Shown here one piece after another: positions 17,744-26,151 of a stretch of 64,000 nucleotides of DNA. Both the position numbers and the translations under genes were made by a program. This stretch comes from Chitinibacter sp. GC72 (GTDB lineage: Bacteria; Pseudomonadota; Gammaproteobacteria; Burkholderiales; Chitinibacteraceae): contig NZ_VIRW01000001.1 in NCBI RefSeq assembly GCF_009760905.1, positions 62,001-126,000 of the forward strand, in the 5' to 3' direction. How positions within the stretch are numbered: the first letter of the stretch is position 1; each line of letters opens with the position of its first letter. The notes under the pieces are model-generated. The model saw only the letters and a program-made list of their open reading frames with translations. It searched no databases and was not told the origin of the DNA.

Positions 17744-18138
17744 TGCAATGCAAAAGTGTCATCTACACAACTTCACTGCTGACCCAAAACACGGCCTGTC
17801 GAGCTCGCGCAGTTGTTTACCCTTTTGTAAACGGGGGATTAAGGTCGCGAGCAAAACGATAAAGCTCTTTGTCTCGCTCCACGCCCTTGGCGATGGGCGC
17901 GAGAGGCTTTTAAGTCTTGGATCCACCACCGAGGCTCGGATCAACACATTTTGAGAACATCACCCACTCAAGCTGATTCACATGGTAGTCCGGGCAATCC
18001 GCTGGATTCAGACAGGAACTAGGTAGAAGTAATCGCAAAATCCGCATACCGAGCTTTTCAGGCTAAAAGTCGAGCGTTTTGGCATCAACGGCTGCGCGGC
18101 CACTTTGTATGATCAAGGCTCTTTTTCAGGAGCTCATC
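17744..18138. other. Intergenic stretch with two inverted repeats and no convincing gene
   Basis: No ORF here has a plausible start, ribosome-binding site or recognisable product. Bases 17803-17853 form a nested inverted repeat: GCTCGCG...GTTTAC CCTTTT GTAAAC...CGCGAGC. Just downstream TCTCGC...GCGAGA (about 17872-17909) forms a second hairpin. A minus-strand frame of 63 codons (17759-17947) covers both but is unrecognised. This could be a decayed element or an RNA-level structure. Confidence 0.4.
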
Positions 18139-18681
18139 ATGAAACATATCGCCACTTTACTTGCCACAATGGCCACAACGTTTTGCGCAGCCAGCGCATT
18201 GGCTGCCGATTTCCAGCTGGGCAGTACCGAGCTCAAAGCCAATCAGCCTATGAGCAAACAGCAGGAGTTTGCCGGTTTTGGCTGCGATGGGGGCAATCAG
18301 TCGCCGCAATTGCACTGGCAAAATGCGCCTGCCGGCACCAAGAGCTTTGCAATTACGGTGTACGACCCAGACGCCCCCACGGGCAGTGGCTGGTGGCATT
18401 GGGGCGTGGTCAATATTCCGGCCTCGGTTAGCGCAGTCGCCGCAGGCAGCGTGCCTGCGGGTGCGGTGCAAACGCGGACCGACTACGGCACAGCAGGCTA
18501 TGGTGGGGCCTGCCCGCCAGCCGGCGATAAAGCGCACCGCTATATTCATACAGTGTGGGCGCTCAATGTTGAGCAACTGCCGCTTGATGCCAACGCCAGT
18601 GGCGCGCTGGTCGGCTATATGCTCAATGCCCATCAACTGGGCAAAGCCCAATTAATCACCACTTATCAGCGCACCAAATAA
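18139..18681 (+). CDS. YbhB/YbcL-type PEBP (Raf kinase inhibitor-like) protein, secreted
   Basis: A 180-residue phosphatidylethanolamine-binding-protein family member. A signal peptide (residues 1-22, MKHIATLLATM...ASALAA) indicates export to the periplasm. Family motifs are DPDAPTGSGWWHWGVVNIP and the GACPPAGDKAHRY segment forming the anion-binding pocket. The bacterial proteins have no settled function. ATG 18139 is preferred over an upstream frame opening at 18079 because CAGGAGC precedes it and it begins the signal peptide. An AraC regulator follows in the same direction 88 bases downstream. Confidence 0.92.
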   Translation: MKHIATLLATMATTFCAASALAADFQLGSTELKANQPMSKQQEFAGFGCDGGNQSPQLHWQNAPAGTKSFAITVYDPDAPTGSGWWHWGVVNIPASVSAVAAGSVPAGAVQTRTDYGTAGYGGACPPAGDKAHRYIHTVWALNVEQLPLDANASGALVGYMLNAHQLGKAQLITTYQRTK

Positions 18682-18769
18682 GTAGCAGGGCCATCAGCAC
18701 GTTGAAGGTGAGGGCTGATGGCGGTCGATTTATCGGTATCATGACCTCAGCCCATCTACAAAAATCGCC

Positions 18770-19570
18770 ATGAGCCAACTCCAAACCCGCCTGATTCAGC
18801 ACAGCGTGATTCTTGCCAAAGCCACCCAGCAATTGCGCGAAGTAACCTGCCTGCAAGCTACGCTGATGCGAGTCGTCCACGGCGAAAAACACATCTGGAT
18901 CAATGAGCACACGCAGATCGCGCGGCATGGCGATTTGCTGCTTGCCCCAGCCGGTACGCGCCTGACTTTATCCAATTATCCCGACGCGCAGGGCTACACC
19001 TGCGAAGTGCTGGCTTTGGATGCCAGCCTGATTGCGCATTTTCGCGCCAGCTACCCTGATGCGGTACAGGGCGTGATCCAAAAACCAGCCAGGCTGTGTG
19101 AAAAAATGACGCCGATGATTCAGCATCTGTGGGATGAAGTGTTTGCCGCCACCGCCAGCCACGAGCCAGAGCAACTGCTGCAACACCGCGCCGAAGGGCT
19201 GTTGCTGGCCATCACCATGGCAGGCTACGGCGCAGCATTGTTGCTCAATCGCAGTGATTCGCTCGCCGAGCGCGTCCAGCAGCTGATCATGCTGCACCCG
19301 GCGCAGGAATGGACGGTTGAGATGATGGCCAGACAGCTCAATCTAGGCGCATCCACCTTGCGCCGCCAGCTGGACAAGGAAGGCCAGTCGTTCCGCGAGC
19401 TGCTCGAACAGGTGCGGCTCAATACCGCGTTGGGGATGATACAAACGTCCAAACAGGCCATTGGCCAGATCGCCCAGCAATGCGGCTACGCCTCAGCCTC
19501 GCGATTTAGCGCGCGCTTTCAGCAGCAATTTGGCATCAAACCCATGCAGCTGCGCGCCACGATGGCATAA
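18770..19570 (+). CDS. AraC family transcriptional regulator
   Basis: A 266-residue regulator. The N-terminal half is a cupin-like sensing domain (HGEKHIWINEHTQIARHGDLL), and the C-terminal ~95 residues carry the two AraC-type helix-turn-helix motifs, with the diagnostic second helix IGQIAQQCGYASASRFSARFQQQFG. The effector is unknown. Candidate targets by proximity are the upstream PEBP gene and the convergent NAD(P)H oxidoreductase. The ribosome-binding site is weak; the start is the only sensible ATG. Confidence 0.93.
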   Translation: MSQLQTRLIQHSVILAKATQQLREVTCLQATLMRVVHGEKHIWINEHTQIARHGDLLLAPAGTRLTLSNYPDAQGYTCEVLALDASLIAHFRASYPDAVQGVIQKPARLCEKMTPMIQHLWDEVFAATASHEPEQLLQHRAEGLLLAITMAGYGAALLLNRSDSLAERVQQLIMLHPAQEWTVEMMARQLNLGASTLRRQLDKEGQSFRELLEQVRLNTALGMIQTSKQAIGQIAQQCGYASASRFSARFQQQFGIKPMQLRATMA

Positions 19571-19606
19571 CACGCAGCCTGGCCACACTCTGCGACTGGC
19601 TTGGCT

Positions 19607-20185
19607 TTAAATCTGCGCTGCCAAGGCGCTGGCTTGGGAGAGCCAGGTGGCTTTTTGCGTATCATTTGCGCTGATCACCGGGCCGAAAACCGCCGTCTTT
19701 TTAACCTTGATGCCGCAAAATTCCAAGGTCGTTTTGCGCATTTGCTTGAGCACCGACAGGCGATACACCCAGCGGTAATACCACGGAGGGGTATCCATCG
19801 TGGCCATCAGGTGCGCACTGCGCCCGGCGAGCAGTTTGATCTGGAAGCTCGAGTGTTCATCGTATTTGAAGGCAAAGCCAGGCAGAAACACACGATCGAT
19901 AAAGCCTTTGAGCAAGGCTGGCGCTGCGCCCCACCAGATCGGGTAAATCAGCGCAATGTGCTCTGCCCAGGCGATTTGTGCTTGCGCCTGCTGCAAATCG
20001 GCCTCCAGCGGCTGGATCTGCCGAAAGCCTTGCCGCAGGATCGGGTCAAACTCCAGCTCGCCCAGTTTCAACACCTGCACCTGATGCCCGGCCGCCGCAG
20101 CGCTCTGGGCGTATTGCGCGCTCAGTGCGCCGCACAGACTGTCGTTCAAGCCATGCCCCAAAATCACCAATACTTTTTTACTCAT
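19607..20185 (-). CDS. Flavodoxin-fold NAD(P)H-dependent oxidoreductase
   Basis: A 192-residue protein of the NQO1/MdaB/YwrO type. The flavodoxin-like fold begins KKVLVILGHG, and the family motif IYPIWWGAAPALLKGFIDRV with downstream LPGFAF marks the FMN/FAD-binding and catalytic region. It is expected to reduce quinones or nitro compounds in the cytoplasm. The ATG at 20185 follows GAGGGGG; an upstream TTG at 20200 is less likely. It lies downstream of a merR-type gene on the same strand, separated by an 84-bp inverted repeat, so regulation by that MerR protein is plausible. Confidence 0.9.
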   Translation of the reverse strand: MSKKVLVILGHGLNDSLCGALSAQYAQSAAAAGHQVQVLKLGELEFDPILRQGFRQIQPLEADLQQAQAQIAWAEHIALIYPIWWGAAPALLKGFIDRVFLPGFAFKYDEHSSFQIKLLAGRSAHLMATMDTPPWYYRWVYRLSVLKQMRKTTLEFCGIKVKKTAVFGPVISANDTQKATWLSQASALAAQI

Positions 20186-20213
20186 GCCGCCCCCTCGCAA
20201 GATTAATCATCGC

Positions 20214-20297
20214 CCAAAAGTGTTCCAGCAAGGCACTGAGTCGAAGACAGTACATATCGTACGGCGAGACGAAGTAACGCTGCTGGAGCACTTTTGG
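20214..20297. repeat. 84-bp inverted repeat with 17-bp arms
   Basis: Arms CCAAAAGTGTTCCAGCA (20214-20230) and TGCTGGAGCACTTTTGG (20281-20297) are complementary except for one wobble position. The interior contains a second small palindrome, GTAC ATATC GTAC (20250-20262). It lies between the merR stop and the oxidoreductase start and would form a long hairpin in that transcript. Confidence 0.85.
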
Positions 20298-20318
20298 TTT
20301 AGAAAGCATGAGCCTAAG

Positions 20319-20336
20319 TCTGCCCCTAAGGGCAGA
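20319..20336 (-). terminator. Hairpin immediately after merR
   Basis: TCTGCCC CTAA GGGCAGA is a perfect 7-bp stem with a tetraloop, starting two bases past the merR stop codon on the minus strand. There is no strong T-run, so it may be a weak terminator or an RNA-stability hairpin. Confidence 0.45.
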
Positions 20337-20337
20337 G

Positions 20338-20763
20338 TCAAGCGGGCTGTGAGTCGGCGCAAAAAGCGTAAAATTTAGCCTGCTCAGGGCTGGGCTCGGC
20401 GGCCAAAGGCTCACCGCTGAGGCATTCGTTGATCTCAAGATGAATGGTGGTCAAGCAGGCTTCCAGCGCTTGCAGCCGGGCGACTTCCTGCTGCACGGCA
20501 CTACGTTTTAGCTCAATCTGGCGGCTCATCTCGCGCCAATCGAGCTGGCCATCGGCATCACGCTGAAACGCCGCAACGATCTCGGCCAGACGAAATCCCA
20601 GGCTTTGCGCCTGTTTGATCCACTGCACCACCTGCACATCTTGCTGGCCATAAACACGATAAACGCCTTGCCGCTCAACCCGGCCGAGCAGACCCAGACT
20701 TTCATAGTGACGAATCGCTTTGGCGCTGGCGCCGCTGAGTTTGGCAAGTTCACCGATATACAT
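20338..20763 (-). CDS. MerR family transcriptional regulator
   Basis: A 141-residue regulator with the N-terminal MerR winged helix (MYIGELAKLSGASAKAIRHYESLGLL) and a coiled-coil dimerisation helix over about residues 80-110. No conserved metal-binding cysteine set is visible in the C-terminus, so it is not a classical metal sensor. It starts three bases after the stop of the DUF2520 gene, indicating co-transcription with bioF-DUF2520, and probably controls the oxidoreductase gene just downstream. Confidence 0.92.
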   Translation of the reverse strand: MYIGELAKLSGASAKAIRHYESLGLLGRVERQGVYRVYGQQDVQVVQWIKQAQSLGFRLAEIVAAFQRDADGQLDWREMSRQIELKRSAVQQEVARLQALEACLTTIHLEINECLSGEPLAAEPSPEQAKFYAFCADSQPA

Positions 20764-20766
20764 GGC

Positions 20767-21627
20767 TTAGTCCTTGGGACGCAGTAATTGATTGATGGCC
20801 GCCGGTTTGCTCAACCGCTCGCCCGCCAGCGCCACCGTCGCGACGCCCAGCGCGCGATACACCGCTTGCGTGGCAGGCGGCAGCACGGCCAGATGCTGCG
20901 CCACCGTTGCCGAGTCGCCGCGCACAATCGGGCCAGTGAGCGCTGCGGCAGCACCTAGGCTGTCGATATTATTCAAAGTCTGACGTATCAGCCCCAACAC
21001 CAATTGCTGCGCGACTTCCGGGGCAATACCCGCCTGTTCGGCAGTTTTTAGCGACAAATCGCTGAGCGTCACCAGAAAATTCGCCGCCATGCTCAGCGCG
21101 GCGTGATACGCGACTTTCGCGCCCGCCTCGCTGCTCAGTGCAAAGGCGCGGCCACCGATGGTGGTGGTGAAATCGCTCAGCACTGCGACAGCCTGCGCGT
21201 CGCCTTCGAGCGCGCACAGCGTCCCTTTAAATGTTTGCACTGCGCGTGCGGGATCGGCAAATGAAAACGCCGGATGCAAACTCGCCGTCAATACGCCTTG
21301 CGCAGCCAAAGGCCTGAGTTGATCCGACGCTAGCGCACCGCTGGCGTGAAAAACCACTGCATCAGCATTCACCACGCCAGCCTGCGCCAACTCGGTGGCG
21401 ACGCTGGCAATCGCGCCATCAGGCACAGCGATGAGCCACAAATCGGCGGACGGCAAATCATCAAGCTGCGCGGCGACTTCACCCGCGCCTATCCATATAC
21501 CAGCGGCAGTACTGCTCGCCAAGCTACGTGAATAAACCCCTGCAAGGCGATACTGCCCACTTTGCTGGGCCAGTTGCGCAATACTTTTCCCCAAACGCCC
21601 TGCGCCGATCAGATTGAGCCTCAGCAT
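20767..21627 (-). CDS. Rossmann-fold/DUF2520 protein (ketopantoate-reductase or P5C-reductase-like)
   Basis: A 286-residue protein. It opens with a dinucleotide-binding motif LIGAGRLGKSIAQL, continues with a Rossmann domain (LIAVPDGAI, VFHASGALASDQL), then the DUF2520 helical domain (HPAFSFADPARA, AKVAYHAALSMAANFLVTL). It is presumably an NADP-dependent oxidoreductase of unknown substrate. It overlaps the end of bioF by 7 bases, so it is translationally linked to biotin synthesis here, though no biotin role is known for the family. Confidence 0.9.
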   Translation of the reverse strand: MLRLNLIGAGRLGKSIAQLAQQSGQYRLAGVYSRSLASSTAAGIWIGAGEVAAQLDDLPSADLWLIAVPDGAIASVATELAQAGVVNADAVVFHASGALASDQLRPLAAQGVLTASLHPAFSFADPARAVQTFKGTLCALEGDAQAVAVLSDFTTTIGGRAFALSSEAGAKVAYHAALSMAANFLVTLSDLSLKTAEQAGIAPEVAQQLVLGLIRQTLNNIDSLGAAAALTGPIVRGDSATVAQHLAVLPPATQAVYRALGVATVALAGERLSKPAAINQLLRPKD

Positions 21628-22802
21628 GGCTGCGACTCATTGGCGGCCAGCAGCACTCGCTTGATCTGCTCGCACAGCAGCGCCACCTCTGCCGCGGTAT
21701 GCGCCGCCGATAAAGTGACGCGTAGTCGTGGCGTGGGAACGGTCGGCGGGCGAATCGCGGCGACCAAAATACCCGCGTCGAGTAGCGCTTGCGAGAGCGC
21801 CAGCGCGGTGGCGTTGTCTTTGACAATAATCGGCTGGATTGCGGTACTCGAAGGCAGCAACTCGCACGGCGCATCGGCCAGCGCGGCGCGGAAAGTGGCA
21901 ATGTGGCGCTGCAACCGTGCGCGGCGCTCGACATCCTGCTCGATGATGTCCAAACTGGCGTGCAGCGCGCAGGCCAGCAACGGTGGCGCAGCGGTAGTAT
22001 AGATATACGCCCTGGCGGTATTGATCAGATAGTCAATCACCACCTGCTCTGCAGCAATATACGCCCCAGCCACACCCGCGCCTTTGCCTAACGTCGCCAT
22101 ATAAATAATGCGCGGGGAATTGATGCCCAGCTCGGCCAGCGTGCCGCGCCCTTCACCCAGCACACCAAAGCCATGCGCGTCGTCGATATACAGCAGCGCG
22201 TCGTAACGCTCGGCCAGCGCGAGGTATTGAGCCAGCGGCGCGATATCACCATCCATGCTGAAGACGGCATCGACGGAGATCAATTTGCGCTTGGCAGTCG
22301 ACTCAGACAGCAATCGTTCGAGCTGCGCCACATCATTGTGCGCAAAGCGTTTGAAATCAGCGCGCGCCAGCTGGCAGGCGTCGTTCAGCGAGGCGTGATT
22401 GAGCTTGTCGGCAAACACCGCATCACCACGGCTAACGAGCGCCGGAATCACCGCCAGATTGGCCATAAAACCAGTCGATACCAGAATGGCTGCCGGTTTG
22501 CCCGCCCAAGCGGCAAGACGCGCTTCCAGCGTATGTTGCGGCGTGAAATGCCCGGTCACCAGATGCGCCGCCCCGCTGCCCACGCCCCAATCGGCCGCGC
22601 CCTGCTGCGCAGCGGCGACAACCGCCGGATGGTTGGCCAGGCCCAGATAATCGTTACTGCAAAAATTGAGCACCTCGCGGCCATTCAACTGCACGCGCGC
22701 GCCTTGCGGAGAATCGAGCAGTCGGCGGCGACGATAAAGGCTTTGCGCCTCGCGTTGCGCCAACTCGGCTGCCATGTCCTGAAATATCGCGAGTGGCGGC
22801 AT
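21621..22802 (-). CDS. bioF: 8-amino-7-oxononanoate synthase
   Basis: A 393-residue PLP-dependent alpha-oxoamine synthase that condenses pimeloyl-ACP (or -CoA) with L-alanine, the first dedicated step of biotin ring assembly. Family features include NFCSNDYLGLANHP, the glycine-rich GSGAAHLVTGH, DAVFSMDGDIAPL, YIDDAHGFGVLG and the lysine-bearing ATLGKGAGVAGAY. Full length for the family. A GAG-containing ribosome-binding site precedes the ATG. It is the first gene of a minus-strand unit bioF-DUF2520-merR-oxidoreductase; no other bio genes are present. Confidence 0.95.
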   Translation of the reverse strand: MPPLAIFQDMAAELAQREAQSLYRRRRLLDSPQGARVQLNGREVLNFCSNDYLGLANHPAVVAAAQQGAADWGVGSGAAHLVTGHFTPQHTLEARLAAWAGKPAAILVSTGFMANLAVIPALVSRGDAVFADKLNHASLNDACQLARADFKRFAHNDVAQLERLLSESTAKRKLISVDAVFSMDGDIAPLAQYLALAERYDALLYIDDAHGFGVLGEGRGTLAELGINSPRIIYMATLGKGAGVAGAYIAAEQVVIDYLINTARAYIYTTAAPPLLACALHASLDIIEQDVERRARLQRHIATFRAALADAPCELLPSSTAIQPIIVKDNATALALSQALLDAGILVAAIRPPTVPTPRLRVTLSAAHTAAEVALLCEQIKRVLLAANESQPC

Positions 22803-23071
22803 CGGGGCTCTTTGCGGTAGGTAATCGGAAACGGCATTTTACCGAAAAAATATCGCAGCAGAGAAAAAGCCCTTGCCGATAGAAAACCGCAATATTTACC
22901 ACTTAATATCTGTCGCAATCTCGATTTTATTGCGCAGTGTCATGCTCGATGTACCCCACGGCAGGCCATTTAAGGATATGATTGCCGCTTCTGAAAAATA
23001 GCGATTTTATATGCCGAAAATTTAAACAATCGTTTAGATTTTCCTGGATATAAAGCAGTGGATTAGATTGA

Positions 23072-24361
23072 ATGAAGCGTGTTGATGATTTTCGCCTGAC
23101 CTTTAAAGACCTTGAAGGGAATGAAAAAAAGTACGTGCCAATCATGATTGGCGGCATGGGGGTTGATATTTCAACCGCCGACTTGGCGCTTGAAGCCTGT
23201 CGCCTTGGCGGCATTGGCCATATTTCGGATGCCATGATTAACACCGTGACCGACCGTCGCTACAACACCAAGCACGTCAAAGACAAGCTCAAGCAATACA
23301 AATTCAATGTCGCCAATAGCGATAAATCCGTCGTGCAATTTGACCTTGTCCAGCTCGAAGAAGCCACCCGCCTGCACGTCGAAGGCACCATGAAGCGCAA
23401 ACAGGGCGACGGGCTGATTTTCATCAACTGCATGGAAAAGCTGACGATGAATGGCCCGAAAGAAACGCTGCGCGTGCGCATGCGCGCGGCGCTCGATGCA
23501 GGCATCGACGGCATTACGCTGGCGGCGGGCCTGCATCTGGGTTCATTCTCGCTGATCGAAGATCACCCGCGTTTCCGTGAGGCCAAGCTGGGCATTATCG
23601 TGTCATCAGTACGCGCACTGCAGCTATTTATCAAAAAATCAGCTCGCACTAATCGTCTGCCCGATTACGTCGTCGTTGAAGGCCCGCTCGCGGGTGGCCA
23701 CCTCGGCTTTGGTATGGACTGGGCCGAGTACAAACTTGAAGACATCGTGGCCGAAGTAGTCGCGTGGATTAAAGAGCAAGGCTATGACAATATGCCGGTG
23801 ATCGCCGCAGGTGGCGTATTTACTGGCTCAGACGCTGTGAAATTCCTCGAAATGGGTTGCGGCGGCGTGCAAGTGGCGACGCGATTTACCGTGACCAAAG
23901 AGTGCGGTCTGCCCGATGATGTGAAGCAAGAATATTACAAAGCATCGGAAGAGCTGATCGAGGTGAATCAGATTTCACCGACCGGCTACCCGATGCGGAT
24001 GATGAAAAATACGCCAGCGATTGGCTCGGGCATTCGTCCGAACTGTGAAGCCTACGGCTACCTGCTCGACGCCAACGGCAGCTGCTCGTACATTCAGGCG
24101 TACAACAAAGTTATCGAAGAAAATCCAACGGCGAAGAAAATCTCGGAAATTCACGTTTACGAGAAAACTTGTCTGTGTACGCATATGCGTAATTTCGATT
24201 GCTGGACGTGTGGCCACTACACCTACCGCCTGAAAGACACGACCAATGTGTTGCCAGACGGCCGCTATCAGCTATTGACTGCCGAACACGTATTCAAAGA
24301 CTACCAGTTCAGCACCGACAACCAGATCGCGCTGCCACCACTGGATGAAACTGCGGTTTAA
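23072..24361 (+). CDS. NPD-type (nitronate monooxygenase-like) FMN protein with C-terminal Cys cluster
   Basis: A 429-residue TIM-barrel flavoprotein of the 2-nitropropane dioxygenase/nitronate monooxygenase superfamily: PIMIGGMGVDIST at the start, VVEGPLAGGHLGFG, and the FMN-phosphate-binding VIAAGGVFTGSDAVKFLEMGCGGVQVATRF. After residue 360 there is an extension with four closely spaced cysteines (CLCTHMRNFDCWTCGH), which classical nitronate monooxygenases lack; it may bind zinc or an Fe-S cluster. The exact substrate cannot be told from sequence. A strong terminator follows. Confidence 0.85.
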   Translation: MKRVDDFRLTFKDLEGNEKKYVPIMIGGMGVDISTADLALEACRLGGIGHISDAMINTVTDRRYNTKHVKDKLKQYKFNVANSDKSVVQFDLVQLEEATRLHVEGTMKRKQGDGLIFINCMEKLTMNGPKETLRVRMRAALDAGIDGITLAAGLHLGSFSLIEDHPRFREAKLGIIVSSVRALQLFIKKSARTNRLPDYVVVEGPLAGGHLGFGMDWAEYKLEDIVAEVVAWIKEQGYDNMPVIAAGGVFTGSDAVKFLEMGCGGVQVATRFTVTKECGLPDDVKQEYYKASEELIEVNQISPTGYPMRMMKNTPAIGSGIRPNCEAYGYLLDANGSCSYIQAYNKVIEENPTAKKISEIHVYEKTCLCTHMRNFDCWTCGHYTYRLKDTTNVLPDGRYQLLTAEHVFKDYQFSTDNQIALPPLDETAV

Positions 24362-24377
24362 TCGCCTCAGAAAAATC

Positions 24378-24402
24378 AACCCGCTTTCGAGCGGGTTTTT
24401 TA
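24378..24402 (+). terminator. Rho-independent terminator
   Basis: AACCCGC TTTCGA GCGGGTT followed by a run of T: a 7-bp GC-rich stem 16 bases after the stop codon of the NPD-family gene. Confidence 0.93.
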
Positions 24403-24415
24403 TTGTGGAGACAAT

Positions 24416-24928
24416 GTGAACTGGAAAAAATGGCTGATCCTGACGATGAGCTCGGTGTGGTTTTTTCCGGTGAGCTGCAGCACTAGCGCGATCGGAATCA
24501 TCAAAGGATCGTCTTACCTTGGTATTCAGCATCATGAGCGAGGTGATCCTGTGCCAGCTCGGTTTGCCATAGCCGTGTTTAACTCCACACCGGCGCAGTT
24601 TCATTTTGAAAAAATCAGTGTGGCGGCCAGTTACCCAATCACAGCGCTTCGCCCGCCGCACAATTACGCCTCGCGCCCGCATCCTAGCGACGCCATCGGC
24701 CAACTCCAAGTGCGCCGTTTAGAACCGCCCGAGCTGATTGAAACAACTGAGTTTCAGGACGATTACACCTTTATCTATCGCTATCAACTCAAGGCATCCG
24801 GCATTGAGCCTATTTCAAGCCAAACAGAAGGCATAGGCAACGCCCTGCTTGCCGGACTGTTGTGTTGGCCAATCGGCATACTGATTTATGAGCTAAGTAA
24901 CTGGCTTAGACGCCGATTTTACTCATAG
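24416..24928 (+). CDS. Hypothetical membrane-associated protein, possible lipoprotein
   Basis: A 170-residue protein I do not recognise. The N-terminus is a hydrophobic signal ending in a weak lipobox (FPVSCS, Cys about 21), and residues ~140-160 form a hydrophobic segment followed by a basic tail (SNWLRRRF), as in a C-terminal membrane anchor. The middle is strand-rich. The GTG at 24416 is the start: GGAG lies five bases upstream and the nearby ATG runs straight into a stop. It follows a terminator closely, so its own promoter is unclear. Confidence 0.65.
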   Translation: MNWKKWLILTMSSVWFFPVSCSTSAIGIIKGSSYLGIQHHERGDPVPARFAIAVFNSTPAQFHFEKISVAASYPITALRPPHNYASRPHPSDAIGQLQVRRLEPPELIETTEFQDDYTFIYRYQLKASGIEPISSQTEGIGNALLAGLLCWPIGILIYELSNWLRRRFYS

Positions 24929-24975
24929 GGTATTGCCACCAAAGGCAAATAGAATATTGGCTAGGTGGCAATACT
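24928..24975. repeat. 50-bp palindromic repeat, copy G
   Basis: Arms GGGTATTGCCACC and GGTGGCAATACT are complementary except at the last base. The first base is the last base of the upstream stop codon; the element lies between two convergent genes, where it could serve as a bidirectional transcript end. Confidence 0.9.
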
Positions 24976-24988
24976 TGGCAGAGTATAT

Positions 24989-25861
24989 TTAGGCTAACAC
25001 AGCCATCTCACGATCTTTCGCCAGTACTGGCTCCAAGCTTGCCAAATCTGCCGCACACAAAGGCAGGCGCAATTCGTTCGAGGCAATCCGACCCTGATGA
25101 TGCAGAATCGCTTTGGCTGGAATCGGATTTGCCGCTAAGAATAGCGTTTCAGCAGCCGTGCGCAGCAAATCGCCAATCGCCTCACCGGCCAAGCCTTGCT
25201 GCACCCAGCGCGCGACTTGTTGCGGCCAAACGTTGCTGGCGACCGATACCAAACCGACAGCGCCCAGTGCTGCGTGCTCGGCAAACAGCACATCGTCGCC
25301 CGAATACCACGCAATACTTGGGAAAGCGGCTTTGAGTTCGGCAAAGCGCGCGGCGTTGCCGCCTGATTCTTTCACCGCCCAGCAATTCGGATGCTCAAGC
25401 AAGCCAGCCAACGCCACATCCGACAGGGGCACACCAGCGCGCGAGGGAATGTTGTACAGCATGCAGGGCTTGTTCACCGCGTTTAGCAAAGCACTAAACC
25501 AGCGGCGCTGGCCTTCGGCACCCGGTTTGGCGTAGATCGGCGTCACCAGTAAATACGCGTGAACCGGCAGCGTTTCACAGAAAGCCAGCCATTCAAGCTG
25601 GCTCGCCAAATCCAAACCGCCAACGCCCACCATCAACGGCACCGTTAAATTGAGGCCACAGGCATGTTGCAATATGGCCTTGCGCTCGGCCAGAGTGAGA
25701 TTGCTGCCCTCGCCGGTTGAGCCCAGCAGCAATACGCCAGCACCAGCGGCCTCTTGCTCGCGCAATAGCGCGGTTAAGGCGACAAAATCGAGGGATTCAT
25801 CCGCAGCAAACGGCGTAATGAGCGCGGTCCACAAGGTGGTAGTACGAGGGTTGAGTGACAT
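24989..25861 (-). CDS. dapA: 4-Hydroxy-tetrahydrodipicolinate synthase (DapA family), lysine-riboswitch controlled
   Basis: A 290-residue (beta/alpha)8 aldolase of the DHDPS family, condensing pyruvate with aspartate semialdehyde in lysine/diaminopimelate synthesis. Visible are LITPFAADESLD, the pyruvate-site GSTGEG (usual GTTGE), VTPIYAKPG (usual VTPYYNKP), LYNIPSRAG with the catalytic Tyr and the substrate-binding Arg, and the Schiff-base lysine in AVKESGGN. The substitutions suggest a divergent or second DapA. The lysine riboswitch upstream strongly supports a lysine-pathway or lysine-responsive role. ATG 25861 follows TTGGAGAATCGC, and this ribosome-binding site is the one masked by the expression platform. 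Confidence 0.88.
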   Translation of the reverse strand: MSLNPRTTTLWTALITPFAADESLDFVALTALLREQEAAGAGVLLLGSTGEGSNLTLAERKAILQHACGLNLTVPLMVGVGGLDLASQLEWLAFCETLPVHAYLLVTPIYAKPGAEGQRRWFSALLNAVNKPCMLYNIPSRAGVPLSDVALAGLLEHPNCWAVKESGGNAARFAELKAAFPSIAWYSGDDVLFAEHAALGAVGLVSVASNVWPQQVARWVQQGLAGEAIGDLLRTAAETLFLAANPIPAKAILHHQGRIASNELRLPLCAADLASLEPVLAKDREMAVLA

Positions 25862-25867
25862 GCGATT

Positions 25868-25893
25868 CTCCAAATCAGAAATAACGATTGGAG
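25868..25893 (-). promoter_or_regulatory. Ribosome-binding-site sequestering hairpin of the lysine riboswitch
   Basis: On the minus strand CTCCAA pairs with TTGGAG, the latter being the Shine-Dalgarno of the dapA-like gene. The upstream aptamer contains a TGGAG near its P1 3' side that could pair with CTCCA instead, giving a translational on/off switch. Confidence 0.65.
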
Positions 25894-25948
25894 AGAGGAA
25901 AAGTGCGGCAATGACAGGCACCGATCAAGGCACCAGAAGAATTCATCA

Positions 25949-26137
25949 CCAAGAGCACTCCAGCCCGCCAACGTGCAACAGCATCGTTAACCGGCTGACA
26001 GTCCAGGGGATTCAGCCCCTGCAACCAGCACTGACTACATCACGGTAGTCAGCACTTCGGCCTTGCACCCCCTGACACTGCTTCACCGGAACATGACTTC
26101 CTGGGCAGTGCGACCTGGGCAAGGCGCCTCTCTTGTC
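25949..26137 (-). ncRNA. Lysine riboswitch (L box)
   Basis: Read on the minus strand, the leader of the dapA-like gene has the conserved lysine-aptamer elements in order: AGAGAGGCGCCTTGCCC, AGGGGGTGCAAGGCCGAAGTG, GGTTGCAGGGGCTGAATCCC and CTGGACTGTCA, with CAAGAG and CTCTTG closing helix P1. These match the known E. coli lysC L box closely. A good promoter lies just upstream and a ribosome-binding-site hairpin just downstream, so lysine should repress translation. Confidence 0.95.
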
Positions 26138-26151
26138 GTTTACAAGCGGCA

